Below, piece after piece: positions 39,011-48,774 of a DNA stretch of 64,000 nt (positions are counted from its first letter, which is position 1; each line of letters opens with the position of its first letter). The stretch comes from Nitrosopumilus piranensis (GTDB taxonomy: Archaea > Thermoproteota > Nitrososphaeria > Nitrososphaerales > Nitrosopumilaceae): positions 310,001 to 374,000 of the forward strand of contig NZ_CP010868.1 of assembly GCF_000875775.1 (NCBI RefSeq). The letters run 5' to 3'. The notes below the pieces were generated by a model that saw only the letters and a program-made list of their open reading frames with translations, did not search any database and was not told the DNA's origin. The position numbers and the translations under genes are program-made.

Positions 39011-41783
39011 TTAAATCATTTAGTCTTCTTTTATCATGAATACTCTTTACATAAAATAGAGATGTTGCAATAATTCCTAATGCAATTAATGGTGATGCAA
39101 GTTCTGTATACTTTAACTCAAATTCATTTGATGATTGATCTTGTGGGGCAATAACAGGAATTTCAGTTATCTTTACTGTTCCAATTTTGTTTGCTTGCTG
39201 TTCAACAAACCAAACATTATCATCTCCATCTGATGTCATGAATTGTATAAAAGATGTCTCAGAAGGAACAGGAACTTCAATCAAATTATTGTTGTCAGGA
39301 TCATATGCTCCAATATTATCTATGGTATGCTGTGCAAACCAAATATTTCCATATCTATCAAACGTCATTCCAAATGGTAATGCCTCATCATTAGGCACAG
39401 AAATTCTCTCAAATGTCTCAAAGATTAAATTAAATTTTGTAATTGCCAGGCCTGTATGCTCTGCAATCCAGAGATCTCCCTCATCATCAAACAGTAATGC
39501 TTCAGGTCCTTGTAGTGGTGGTTCACTTGAAAATTGAGTTATGTGATTGTCTTTTGGATCAATAAACCCAATATTGCCTGCACCTGTTGTAGTAAACCAG
39601 ATTTTTCCCTCTTCATCAATTTCTAATGCAAATGGTAAATTCTCTTTTCCTGGCAAAATAATTTCTTCAAATTTATTATCTTCAGGTATGTATTTTACAA
39701 TTCTATCTTTATTGATAATTGTAATCCAAATATTTCCTTCAAAATCTGCTTTTATGAAAAGAGGTGTATTGTCTGAAATAACAGGATCAAATTTTGGAAT
39801 TGTTTTTGTTGTAATCTCTTTTGTTTGAGGGTCTATGAATCCAATTTGATTTCTGGGCGTATCTGTAAACCAAATATTTCCATCTCTATCTTGAGTTAGA
39901 AATGTTGTAGTTTGTCCATCAAATGAATATGGTGTGAACTCTTGTGTTTGAAGCGAAAACTCCCACAAACGCGGAGCAGACGCATCACTTATCCAAAGTG
40001 AATTTCGTCCATCATATAATGGGAATAATGGCTTTGCATCTTCTGGTAATTCATATTCTATAACTTCTGTTTGAATATCTTTTAGTTTTGGTTTTACTAG
40101 TAAATTCAAAAGCTTGGATTCATTTGCATTCTCAGTTCTTTGTGCTTCAACTTCAACTAACCACTCCCCTGAAAATCCAAATGTTAATTCACCTTGAAAC
40201 TCTATTGGTTTATTTTCTTCTTGTTTGATTATCTCCATTGGGATTTCAATTGGTGAAATGCTCTTTGATGGATTTGATATTTTGACTTTGAGCTGGTTTG
40301 AATCATAAAGTGGATTTCCCTCAAAGTCACTAACCTTGACTAGAATTGTGTTTGAACCACTAGCAAATGGTGAAATATCAATATCAAATTTTGTGTTCTC
40401 TGTAAATTCTATAGTTTTAAAACCATAAACAATTTCTTGTGCATCAATTTTTTGTATTTCACCTGCAGGCAGTGTTCCGTTAATCAAGAGTGAAACAACT
40501 CCTAAAAGCATTATTCCTAACACTGCATCAACTTTGAGTGATTTTTTTAATTTTTTATGTATTGAAATTTTTCCTGATTGAAGCTCTTTTTCTGCATTCT
40601 TTTGTAATTTTAATTGGAAAAATCCTCCAAATCCAATTATTACTGATGCAATGGCAATCTTTAGAATAATTAGTTGACCGTAAATTGATTCAGTAATTAA
40701 TCCAATGTCGCTTTCTAGGAACCACATCAATGTTGGGCCTGTAATTATAACAACTCCTACAGAAATTATGAATGCAATTGAGAATCGTGGGATCATCACC
40801 AAACTCATCTTTTCTCGCTGTGATTCTTTTAATTGTGAGAATGTTGGCAATAAAGTGAAAACAAAATAAATAATTCCACCAATCCAAACTCCTGAAACTA
40901 AGTTGTGAATATAATCAAGTATTAATGCTGGCGTATGACCACTAGCTGCTCCGTGACCAATCAAACTTGATGTTGCAATTAATGCAAGCATTGCTCCTAA
41001 CATTGGAATTTGATTCTTTTTTGATAGAGACCTGCTTCTATCAAGCCAAAACCAAATACCTAGTAAGATTATCGTAATACTCATTCTCATTACCCATGTT
41101 ATTCCAAAATCCGTTTGAATTGCATCAAGTGGAGAAACCCCGAGTCGTACACTTTGTACTGCAATCATCAAAATGTTTGAGATGAAAATTAATACTAGTC
41201 CAATCCCTGTAATTGACATAAACTTTCCATGATGGAACTTTTCTATTTTATCTAGTTCTTCTCTAATCAATTGTTTGTTTTGTGTTCCCCAAATTATCAA
41301 TGATGCAATTACTGCTCCTAAGACAATTGTTTGACCAACTAGTCCTGGAAATCTTGCACCAGCTTCAGGTAAAAATACTAACTCTGAGGGTTGTTTTACA
41401 TCTAACAAAGATGGATCAATTACAACATCTCCTACTGCAAACAAGAATGCATCTGGAACAAGATGTCCATCAACTTTAGAGAGAACTTTTGTTGATGCTG
41501 TATAAACTCCATCTTCTAATGGAGGTGTTGTAACAATAAGAGATAATTCCCCTTCATAGTAACTAGTATCTTTATTGTCTATTTGATTTCCATTGGTATC
41601 AAATACTCTGAGTTCACTAAAGTTAATGTCAATAGGTTCTGAAAAGTATACAATTACTTCTGTGGTACCTGCAGGTGCATTAGATGTTAAACTTGGAATA
41701 GTTTCTTCAGTAAATGGATGTGCTGCTGCAAATGGAACTGAAAAAAATGATATTATCAATATGGCAATGAGAAACTTTTGCAT
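39000..41783 (-). CDS. CopC-CopD-beta-propeller fusion protein
   Basis: A 927-residue protein with three known modules. After a signal peptide (about 1-20) comes a CopC domain (AHPFTEETIPSLTSNAPAG, DGVYTASTKVLSKVDGHLV). Next are about eight to nine helices of CopD type (about 145-465), including GHGAASGHTPALILDYIH. Then follow a linker beta domain and a Vgb-like propeller (about 600-890) with repeated DGNIWFTDTPRNQIGF, EGKIWFTTTGAGNIGF and YGNIWFAQHTIDNIGA units. A last helix (about 895-915) ends the chain. CopC/CopD bind and move copper. The propeller fusion is unusual. Confidence 0.85.
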   Translation of the reverse strand: MQKFLIAILIISFFSVPFAAAHPFTEETIPSLTSNAPAGTTEVIVYFSEPIDINFSELRVFDTNGNQIDNKDTSYYEGELSLIVTTPPLEDGVYTASTKVLSKVDGHLVPDAFLFAVGDVVIDPSLLDVKQPSELVFLPEAGARFPGLVGQTIVLGAVIASLIIWGTQNKQLIREELDKIEKFHHGKFMSITGIGLVLIFISNILMIAVQSVRLGVSPLDAIQTDFGITWVMRMSITIILLGIWFWLDRSRSLSKKNQIPMLGAMLALIATSSLIGHGAASGHTPALILDYIHNLVSGVWIGGIIYFVFTLLPTFSQLKESQREKMSLVMIPRFSIAFIISVGVVIITGPTLMWFLESDIGLITESIYGQLIILKIAIASVIIGFGGFFQLKLQKNAEKELQSGKISIHKKLKKSLKVDAVLGIMLLGVVSLLINGTLPAGEIQKIDAQEIVYGFKTIEFTENTKFDIDISPFASGSNTILVKVSDFEGNPLYDSNQLKVKISNPSKSISPIEIPMEIIKQEENKPIEFQGELTFGFSGEWLVEVEAQRTENANESKLLNLLVKPKLKDIQTEVIEYELPEDAKPLFPLYDGRNSLWISDASAPRLWEFSLQTQEFTPYSFDGQTTTFLTQDRDGNIWFTDTPRNQIGFIDPQTKEITTKTIPKFDPVISDNTPLFIKADFEGNIWITIINKDRIVKYIPEDNKFEEIILPGKENLPFALEIDEEGKIWFTTTGAGNIGFIDPKDNHITQFSSEPPLQGPEALLFDDEGDLWIAEHTGLAITKFNLIFETFERISVPNDEALPFGMTFDRYGNIWFAQHTIDNIGAYDPDNNNLIEVPVPSETSFIQFMTSDGDDNVWFVEQQANKIGTVKITEIPVIAPQDQSSNEFELKYTELASPLIALGIIATSLFYVKSIHDKRRLNDLISS

Positions 41784-41885
41784 TTACTCTTAAGATCATT
41801 ATTGATAATTTAAACAGTTTTTATGAATTCGATCTTTGTACCAATTCACGTAAAGATAATAACATGTAATTGTGAAATGATCACA

Positions 41886-42515
41886 ATGAAAATCGTAGTT
41901 TTTGGTATTATTGGCTTATTATTTTCGATTGGAATGATTGCACCTTCATTTGCACATACAACTGTTCATGTTGAGCAATATGAAATTGAAGCAGGTTGGG
42001 GAATTGAACCTCCAGTTGTAGGAATTAGAAATGAATTCATGCTAAAAATTATTGAACGTGGAGAAAAAGAGGGTACTTTTTCAGGAGTTACAAGTGCTTT
42101 CAAAAATGTTGATGTAACTGCTATGTTTGGTGGTGCAACAAAGAAAATTGATATTAATTCTGATCCTAGACCAGGATACTACTTTTCACCAGTTATTCCT
42201 ACTAAAACTGGAACATACATGATAGAACTAAAAGGAGAAATCCGTGGAGTTCCAGTTGATATTAAAATCCCAATTGAGGATGTAGAACCTACTGCAGTCT
42301 TAGATTTTCCTCCTTCAAAAGGTGAGGGAGCTGCAGATGTGGCCTCTTTAAAAACCGCAGTTTCATCATTACAACAAGATGTTTCTAAACTAAAGTCTGG
42401 TGAAACTGAAGTTGCATCTGATGGTGGAGCAGCTTATGACTTTGCAATATTTGGATTATCAATTGCTGCAGCCGCAATAATCTTGTCAATAATTGCCTTA
42501 GTAAAAAGAAAATAA
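41886..42515 (+). CDS. Secreted membrane-anchored protein
   Basis: A 209-residue protein with signal peptide (ending IAPSFAH), a beta domain with AHTTVHVEQYEIEAGWG and PVVGIRNEFMLKIIE, then a coiled segment (SLKTAVSSLQQDVSKLKSG, about 155-175) and a C-terminal helix with KRK. I choose ATG 41886 since it begins the signal peptide; an upstream start at 41823 adds an unrelated stretch. N-terminal His residues after cleavage (HTTVH) recall copper-binding proteins. It may work with the divergent CopC-CopD gene. Confidence 0.68.
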   Translation: MKIVVFGIIGLLFSIGMIAPSFAHTTVHVEQYEIEAGWGIEPPVVGIRNEFMLKIIERGEKEGTFSGVTSAFKNVDVTAMFGGATKKIDINSDPRPGYYFSPVIPTKTGTYMIELKGEIRGVPVDIKIPIEDVEPTAVLDFPPSKGEGAADVASLKTAVSSLQQDVSKLKSGETEVASDGGAAYDFAIFGLSIAAAAIILSIIALVKRK

Positions 42516-42528
42516 AGAAAGAGGATTC

Positions 42529-43332
42529 CTAAAATCTTGGAATAACTCTAGATTTTGCAGTAACTGCTACAATGCTTATGATTGCAACAGCTAATACCAT
42601 CATTGCAATTGTACCAAATTCTGGAACAACTTTAGCAGTTGCAACTACACCTGTTGGTCCAGTCCAATCTGCTTCAGCACCTGGTGCTCCAACTCCTAGA
42701 GAAACTATTTCAACATCTATTGGATTGTCATCAGAACCAACTGCATCGATTTGATGAGTTGCTGTAGATTCCATTGCATGTTGTCCTGTTTCTTGTAGGA
42801 CTATTTCGCCACCTTGTGTTGCAGTAATGTCATAGTTGACGTGTAATTCGCTGAATGTAAGTTCAATTTGAGTTCCACCCATTACTTGTGAATCTGCAAT
42901 TGATACCATTAATTCACCACTATCACCGCCAGCTCCTTCAGCTTCTGCTATTATCGTACCTTGCATCCAAGGATGTACCATACAGAAGTAAGGATATTCA
43001 CCTGCTTCAGTTGGACTCCATTCAAATGAACTTCCAGCCATTAATAGACTAGTGTCAAAGACACCATCAGGTCCATCATCTGGAGTTCCAGAAGTGTATG
43101 TGTGTGCTGCAGTGTCAGTGTTTGACATTATTACAGTACCTCCAACGGCAACTGTTGCAGTACTTGGAATGTAACATCCGTCTACAGTTTCTTCACAACC
43201 TGGTGCACCAGAACCTGCTGCTGGCACGATTGTGACTTCTGGATGATCTGCAAAAGCAGCTGGTGTTGTTGCAACTAATCCAGCTACCATGGCAAATAGT
43301 ACGAAGAAAGAGCAAATTGCTATAGTCTTCAT
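42529..43332 (-). CDS. Secreted cupredoxin with PEFG-type sorting signal
   Basis: A 267-residue protein with signal peptide (1-28), plastocyanin domain with ligands in TDTAAHTYTSGTPDD and YPYFCMVHPWMQG, a second beta domain, and the C-terminal signal VVPEFGTIAMMVLAVAII followed by basic residues. Two further cysteines (GCEETVDGCY) probably form a disulfide. It should be an electron carrier attached to the cell surface. Confidence 0.9.
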   Translation of the reverse strand: MKTIAICSFFVLFAMVAGLVATTPAAFADHPEVTIVPAAGSGAPGCEETVDGCYIPSTATVAVGGTVIMSNTDTAAHTYTSGTPDDGPDGVFDTSLLMAGSSFEWSPTEAGEYPYFCMVHPWMQGTIIAEAEGAGGDSGELMVSIADSQVMGGTQIELTFSELHVNYDITATQGGEIVLQETGQHAMESTATHQIDAVGSDDNPIDVEIVSLGVGAPGAEADWTGPTGVVATAKVVPEFGTIAMMVLAVAIISIVAVTAKSRVIPRF

Positions 43333-43392
43333 TAAACAATTTACCTGTCCAGATACATAAAAACCTCACTAGAATTTCCAGAAGTTGAATCT

Positions 43393-44214
43393 CTAGTTTT
43401 TTCTAAACTGGTACAATTTTAGAATTCCAAACAAAGGAATTCCAATATACATTCCAACATTTAGTAGTACTATGGAGATACCATACCCTAACATCTCTTG
43501 CTCTGAATCAATATCTGCATAATCTAGCAGTGATAATGATGATAGCATTGGAGTGAGTGTTACCTTCATAATTTCTTTGAATAATGGCTGCTCTCTTTCA
43601 AAGTCTGCAACAACTGGTGAAAATGAATAATAGAATTGATTAAAAGTTGTCATAAATGCCATTCCTGAATTTGTTTTTAGAATTGTATTGTCTCTAAGCT
43701 CTCTTAGTTGTTGAACTTGTGGTGCAAGTTCTGAACCAAATGTTGCAGTTGCAATAAGACATCCACCATTTTCTCCGTCTGGTTTTTCATCATCAGGTGT
43801 TGGAATTGGTTGTGCATTTGCCTCGCCTACTAGAATGTCAAAAGAGACTGTTTCTTTTGGAATTGGTTGAAATAATATTCCTTCAACTTCAAAGTCCATA
43901 GAGTATATTCCTTCACCAAGATTGAACTCTATTGGAATTTTTACAGAGCCAACAGATGTATGTGTGAGTGGAATTGGGCCAAATACTGTTTCACCATCTT
44001 TTGATACAGCTACAGTATAGTCAATGTGTTCTTGAACTTTTTGAGTTTGAGGATTGATAAAATCTATGTTAATTTTAGTTTGCACACCTGGTTCAATTGT
44101 ATCGTATGTTAATTTAACATCCAAAGTGTTCTTATCAGTTGGTAATGTCTGAGTTTCAGCAAAAGCTGGAAACATCATTAATGGTACAAGTAATAATACA
44201 AAAAGAACTTTCAT
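43393..44214 (-). CDS. Secreted protein with Cys-type C-terminal anchor domain
   Basis: A 273-residue protein with signal peptide (1-18), an Ig-like domain (about 25-130), and a C-terminal region starting CLIATATFGSELAPQVQ, LRELRDNTIL, which resembles the CFI-box-type C-terminal domain of archaeal and bacterial surface proteins. A membrane helix (about 243-262) and basic end RKN follow. It is located 60 bp after the cupredoxin start on the same strand. Function unknown. Confidence 0.68.
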   Translation of the reverse strand: MKVLFVLLLVPLMMFPAFAETQTLPTDKNTLDVKLTYDTIEPGVQTKINIDFINPQTQKVQEHIDYTVAVSKDGETVFGPIPLTHTSVGSVKIPIEFNLGEGIYSMDFEVEGILFQPIPKETVSFDILVGEANAQPIPTPDDEKPDGENGGCLIATATFGSELAPQVQQLRELRDNTILKTNSGMAFMTTFNQFYYSFSPVVADFEREQPLFKEIMKVTLTPMLSSLSLLDYADIDSEQEMLGYGISIVLLNVGMYIGIPLFGILKLYQFRKN

Positions 44215-44272
44215 ACTTTATTTCTAAAAATGATAAATAAAAATCGTACTACAAATTCTCAAAAAATATCAC

Positions 44273-44299
44273 GCATAGAAATGCTATGCCAGCTTTAAA
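44273..44299 (+). promoter_or_regulatory. Promoter and inverted repeat of the 44324 gene
   Basis: GCATAG-AAATG-CTATGC (44273-44289) sits directly before TTTAAATA (44293-44300), a TATA element about 27 bp before the TTG start. The dyad occupies the place of a regulator binding next to BRE. Confidence 0.45.
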
Positions 44300-44323
44300 T
44301 ATGGAATTAACATAATTTCATCA

Positions 44324-46033
44324 TTGCACAACAAGTTTGCATTATTCATTACGATAATTGGAATTTTCACAATACCTGCATTAATCCCTGATGTCTTTGG
44401 ACATGGTTTGGGTGGAGATCAAGCAGAACCATTATCATTTGGTGGTATGGAAGTAACTGTTAGAACAGAACTAACCCCGTCAGACATCACAGTAGGTGAA
44501 GTAGATTCTGCTAATATGCAAATACGATTCTTTGATACATTAACTGACACTAATCTGGATAAAGTCACATACAGAGTTGAAGTTTGGCAAAGTGGTGAAC
44601 TTTTAGCTAGGAATATGTTTTATGATTTAGATGGAAGATTGGATGTTGAAATCAAACCAAAACCTGGATGTGAAAAAGATAATCTTTGGCAATGTACCGT
44701 TTATGGTGGCTCTGAGCACGTTAGTGCACCTGAAGCATTATTTGTTCATGGAGAAGCCTGTAATGATAATAATTTAGATACTTGTGCCAGACCCACAATT
44801 ACTGGTCCAATCTTTACAAAAGGTGGATTGTATAATGTTAAAGTAGACATTGAAGGTGCCACAAGTCCTAGAACTGTGGTTGCAGATCGTTTAACTTATG
44901 ATACTTTCATCAGCGTTGCACAGGAGCAAAACTTTTTCATTCAAACTGCAAATGCTGAAGAAATTCCAGTTATTGTGAAAACGTACTATGATGATGTAGA
45001 TAATTTCAAGTTTGATAAATCAGACAATTCTATCTCATTTGATATGCCATTTGATTGGAGTCCAGACTATGTTGATTTAGTTCAAGTGGTCCATGAAGAG
45101 GTTCGAGTTCCAAAAACATTTTCTCCTTATTCAGAGGGTAAGCAATTCAAAGGATATGTTAATGGTGTAGAAATTGATCAAAGAGCATTACTCAACGATC
45201 CTTATTCATACGATGACACCAACATTGTTCACTTTTTAATTACAAATGCTGAATTAAAGAAAATCAATGAAGCATTAGGTCCAAGTAATTATGATAATAA
45301 AAAAATGGATTTGAAATTAGTGCCACTAGATGAAATCACAAAGAGTTCCACTGAATTCTATCTTGTCGATACTACAAACTATGAACCAGTTCCAACAACT
45401 GTAAACATTTCATGGGATGGAAATTATGGTGCAGGAGATTATGTGCCTTTTGAGATTGCCTTCTTTGATGAAAACAGGGAACTTATCCGTGATATGAGGT
45501 ATGTTGTATCTTTTATTGATTCAAATGATAAAGTCATAGAGACATTTTTGGGTGATGATCCACAAATGCCTGGAATCATATCTACTGAAGGAATTGACGT
45601 TCAAAAAATCTACATACCATCTCAAGGAACTTACAGGATTGATGTTAGAGCATTAGGTACTGGATTAACCTATGATGAAACTTATGCAGGAATTGGTTCA
45701 GGAATTATTGAATTAGGTCCAAGTCTGATAAAATCTACATCAGAGGCAAAACAACCTACGGCAATTCCAGCTTGGATTAAGAACAACGCAGAGTGGTGGG
45801 CAGCAGGACAAATCGATGATGGATCATTTGTTCAAGGAATTCAATATCTGGTTAAAGAAAATATTCTAAAGATTCCACCAACATCACAGGGACAAGGTAC
45901 AGGTTCTAATGAAATTCCAGCATGGATTAAGAACAATGCTGGTTGGTGGGCAGAAGGTGCAATTGATGATGACTCTTTCATTCAAGGAATTCAATTCCTA
46001 ATTAAAGAAGGAATCATAAGAGTTCAATCATAG
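44324..46033 (+). CDS. Secreted surface protein with two WIKNNA-type repeats
   Basis: A 569-residue paralogue of 3788-5161: signal peptide (ending DVFG), [15 protein letters not shown], and [20 protein letters not shown]. Instead of a PEFG signal the end carries two 35-40-residue repeats, [20 protein letters not shown] and [20 protein letters not shown], each followed by FxQGIQ(Y/F)LxKE and separated by a short linker. TTG start with TATA 27 bp before, so leaderless. Function unknown. Confidence 0.75.
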   Translation: MHNKFALFITIIGIFTIPALIPDVFGHGLGGDQAEPLSFGGMEVTVRTELTPSDITVGEVDSANMQIRFFDTLTDTNLDKVTYRVEVWQSGELLARNMFYDLDGRLDVEIKPKPGCEKDNLWQCTVYGGSEHVSAPEALFVHGEACNDNNLDTCARPTITGPIFTKGGLYNVKVDIEGATSPRTVVADRLTYDTFISVAQEQNFFIQTANAEEIPVIVKTYYDDVDNFKFDKSDNSISFDMPFDWSPDYVDLVQVVHEEVRVPKTFSPYSEGKQFKGYVNGVEIDQRALLNDPYSYDDTNIVHFLITNAELKKINEALGPSNYDNKKMDLKLVPLDEITKSSTEFYLVDTTNYEPVPTTVNISWDGNYGAGDYVPFEIAFFDENRELIRDMRYVVSFIDSNDKVIETFLGDDPQMPGIISTEGIDVQKIYIPSQGTYRIDVRALGTGLTYDETYAGIGSGIIELGPSLIKSTSEAKQPTAIPAWIKNNAEWWAAGQIDDGSFVQGIQYLVKENILKIPPTSQGQGTGSNEIPAWIKNNAGWWAEGAIDDDSFIQGIQFLIKEGIIRVQS

Positions 46034-46067
46034 GTTTTTAAATAAATTCAGTAAAGTGACTAGTGTA

Positions 46068-46274
46068 ATGAAAGACATCAATGATATCATGCCAAAAATT
46101 CCCAACATGAAATGGGGTGCGTTGATGAACAAACCACCTACTAATGATAAAGTTGAAGAGATGAACAAAATTTTTCCAAGTAATGGTAAATGGCATACTA
46201 TCTTTGAAGAAAAAGATTCAGTTACAATTGATGGAAAAGAAATACGAAAAAAAGATCCAACCAAGTGGACGTAA
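46068..46274 (+). CDS. Hypothetical 68-residue protein
   Basis: A small hydrophilic protein, MKDINDIMPKIPNMKWG to KKDPTKWT, from ATG 46068; TTTTAAATAAA lies about 26 bp upstream. The repeated Met-Pro-Lys segments have no known family. It ends one base before the start of the next secreted protein gene, so the two form an operon. Confidence 0.55.
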   Translation: MKDINDIMPKIPNMKWGALMNKPPTNDKVEEMNKIFPSNGKWHTIFEEKDSVTIDGKEIRKKDPTKWT

Positions 46275-46275
46275 C

Positions 46276-47823
46276 TTGAAAAATCTATTCCTATTACTTT
46301 TACTCCCACTGTTGTTTGTGTTTAGTTTTGATAGTGCTTTTGGTCATGGAGTTGGTAGTGAAACATTCCCACCTGTAGATCTTAATGAAAGACAAGTTAC
46401 ACTGGAAGTCTCTTCATCACAAAGTGATCCTACAAAAAGTGATGATCAACAAATATCAATTTCCCTTATTGACTTTGAGTCTAAAATTACATTACGTGAT
46501 GTCACTTTTCAAATAAAATCTGAAAAAGGAGATCAATTTCTTTTTGAACAAGAATTCAAAGCTGATAATGGATTTTTAGTATTTAATTTTGTTTCAGATG
46601 ATACAGATTCAATAATTTTGGAAGAAGAAACTGGAAATAATCTTTTTGGCTCATTACTAGGCTTGGATAGCAGACTAATTCATGTAAAGGGGCCTAAACT
46701 TAGTGAAGGAGGATTATACAAATTTGATATTAGTATACCTGCTGCTGAAGGATATTCAAATACACTTGATGAACCGCTAGTATTCAATGCAGGAATATCA
46801 ATTGCTCAGACATCTAAACATGATTTTGTTGATCCAAATTTTGGTAAACAAAATATTCATGTAGTTACTTACTATGACGAAATTTCTGATTTTGAATATG
46901 ATCCTGATTTAAAAGAAATTAAATTTTCTATGCCTTTTGAATGGAGTTATTCAAACATAAATCAAACATCTGTAGTGCATGAAGAATTAATTATTCCAAA
47001 AACATTTGGTGACTTGCTTGTATCTGGTTTTACCATGTATGTTAATGGTGTAAAACTTTCTGAAGATGTGGCAACAATAGATGACTTTTTTTCTGATGGA
47101 CGTATAGTTCATTTTATTATTTATCAAAAGGAGTTACTCAAGGTTCTTGAAAATGGTTCAAATGATAATGGAATGAATTTTGTGATTAAACCAGACAGAA
47201 ATTATACACATCTGAGTTCAGTTACTGAAAATGGACAATTTAGAATTCTTGTATCTTGGGAACCAGAAAATCTGAAATCTAATTCCAACGCAAAAATAAT
47301 CTTTGATGTAACTGATGTATTCTTAAAAAATAAACCTGTGTCAACGAATTATGAATTTTCTGTCACACAAAATAACAGAATAATTTTTGAACAAAATGGA
47401 ATTAGTACAGATTCAAGAGAAGAACACAATATAGCAGAATTTATGATTCCACAAGATGTAACAGGAATTATAAATCTAAATTTTAAAAATTTAGATAATA
47501 ATGATCTTGCTAGAACAACTATTCCGATTATTATTGATAGGGTAACCAATCAAAAAGAAATCACAATTCCTGATTGGATTAGAAACAATGCATTATGGTG
47601 GTCAGAAGAGCAAATTGATGATAACACGTTTGTTCAAGGAATTGAATATCTGATCAAAAATCAAATCCTTGTTATACCTTCAACTCAAGAAACTTCCAAA
47701 TCTCAAGAGATTCCATCATGGATAAGAAACAATGCTGCGTGGTGGGCAACAGGACAAATTGATGATAATACGTTTGTACAGGGGTTAGAATTCTTAATTC
47801 AAAGAGGAATCATTAGTGTTTGA
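46276..47823 (+). CDS. Secreted surface protein with two WIRNNA-type repeats
   Basis: A 515-residue third paralogue: signal peptide with MKNLFLLLLLPLLFVF-like helix after a TTG start, FGHGVGSETFPPVD, and SMPFEWSYSNINQTSVVHEE. The C-terminus carries IPDWIRNNALWWSEEQIDDN and IPSWIRNNAAWWATGQIDDN repeats. An upstream in-frame start at 46183 would overlap the small gene and spoil the signal peptide, so TTG 46276 is preferred. Sequence divergence from the sister gene shows an old duplication. Confidence 0.73.
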   Translation: MKNLFLLLLLPLLFVFSFDSAFGHGVGSETFPPVDLNERQVTLEVSSSQSDPTKSDDQQISISLIDFESKITLRDVTFQIKSEKGDQFLFEQEFKADNGFLVFNFVSDDTDSIILEEETGNNLFGSLLGLDSRLIHVKGPKLSEGGLYKFDISIPAAEGYSNTLDEPLVFNAGISIAQTSKHDFVDPNFGKQNIHVVTYYDEISDFEYDPDLKEIKFSMPFEWSYSNINQTSVVHEELIIPKTFGDLLVSGFTMYVNGVKLSEDVATIDDFFSDGRIVHFIIYQKELLKVLENGSNDNGMNFVIKPDRNYTHLSSVTENGQFRILVSWEPENLKSNSNAKIIFDVTDVFLKNKPVSTNYEFSVTQNNRIIFEQNGISTDSREEHNIAEFMIPQDVTGIINLNFKNLDNNDLARTTIPIIIDRVTNQKEITIPDWIRNNALWWSEEQIDDNTFVQGIEYLIKNQILVIPSTQETSKSQEIPSWIRNNAAWWATGQIDDNTFVQGLEFLIQRGIISV

Positions 47824-47887
47824 TCGATACTAATTCGAGGGATGAACCAGTCGCTTTAAATGAATAATTAAGAAAATTACATTTACC

Positions 47888-48280
47888 TTGTTTAGACCTG
47901 AACGAATAGTTGAAAGAAAGTCTACACTATTTTCTATTGTAGTTACTGGTATTGTTGCAATTCTTGCTTTGCCAATTATAGTTCCTCATCTCTTTCATGG
48001 TTACCATTTAGCACACATCTTTTTGCATGTTGGAGGAATTTCTTTGGCTGTATTCATTACAGTTCTTGCAGTATTTGCTTATCATAAATTAAAAACAAAA
48101 CGACTTTTACTTAGTGCAATAGCATTTGCAAATTTTATTGGGGCAGAAATTATTCTACTAGTTGATGCAACATGGCCTACTGTTTATGATTTTGATATAA
48201 TGTCTATTGCAGAGATAGGACATTTATTGACCTTTGTCACATTAGGACTGTTAGCTTTAGGAGTGTTTAGAAATGACTGA
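47888..48280 (+). CDS. Four-helix membrane protein paired with a winged-helix regulator (module 2)
   Basis: A 130-residue homologue of 13002-13403 with four helices and the His-rich segment VPHLFHGYHLAHIFLHVGG. Start TTG 47888, with GCTTTAAAT about 30 bp upstream. It overlaps the regulator gene by 8 bp. The conserved histidines near the outer membrane face suggest metal or heme sensing, but this is inference. Confidence 0.65.
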   Translation: MFRPERIVERKSTLFSIVVTGIVAILALPIIVPHLFHGYHLAHIFLHVGGISLAVFITVLAVFAYHKLKTKRLLLSAIAFANFIGAEIILLVDATWPTVYDFDIMSIAEIGHLLTFVTLGLLALGVFRND

Positions 48281-48773
48281 AAGAGATTCACAAATTCAAA
48301 AAATCATTGAAAAGAATCCTGGAATTCAATTTCGTGAAATAATGCGTTTTTCTGGATTAAAAAATGGTGTATTAAGTCACTATTTAGATAAATTAGAAAG
48401 AAATGGAATTATCAAAGCTAATCGTGGACCACGTCAAGTTAGATTTTACTCTCCACAAATCACAGAAGATGAATCAATTGTTATCAAAGCACTAAGAAAA
48501 CAAACCCCGCGTGATCTTTTACTTGCACTAATCAAAGAAGATGGATTAGAATTCTCTCAATTAGTTAAAGAAGTTAAAAAATCATCCTCAACTGTCTCAT
48601 TATATCTATCTCAACTAGTTGATGATGGACTGGTAGAAATAAAATTTGTTCAACTCAAAAAAAGATATCATATTAAAGTCAGAGATCTTGTAAATAAATT
48701 AATTGAAGATTATAGACCAAGCTTACTTGAAAAACCAACATCTGGATTCGAAGACATCATCAACTCTTTCTAG
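48273..48773 (+). CDS. Tandem winged-helix transcriptional regulator (module 2)
   Basis: A 166-residue homologue of 13405-13911 with two winged helices: SQIQKIIEKNPGIQFREIMR, GLKNGVLSHYLDKLERNG, then LRKQTPRDLLLALI and KKSSSTVSLYLSQLVDDG. It overlaps the membrane protein gene and is followed one base later by a secreted protein gene, so membrane protein, regulator and surface protein form one operon. It may bind the TGGTACATTT motifs at 50-53 kb. Confidence 0.77.
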   Translation: MTERDSQIQKIIEKNPGIQFREIMRFSGLKNGVLSHYLDKLERNGIIKANRGPRQVRFYSPQITEDESIVIKALRKQTPRDLLLALIKEDGLEFSQLVKEVKKSSSTVSLYLSQLVDDGLVEIKFVQLKKRYHIKVRDLVNKLIEDYRPSLLEKPTSGFEDIINSF

Positions 48774-48774
48774 A

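Noticed and set aside
43402-43416. CTGGTACAATTTT as another TGGTAC operator
   Set aside because: It lies inside the coding end of the gene at 43393-44214 and lacks the second half.
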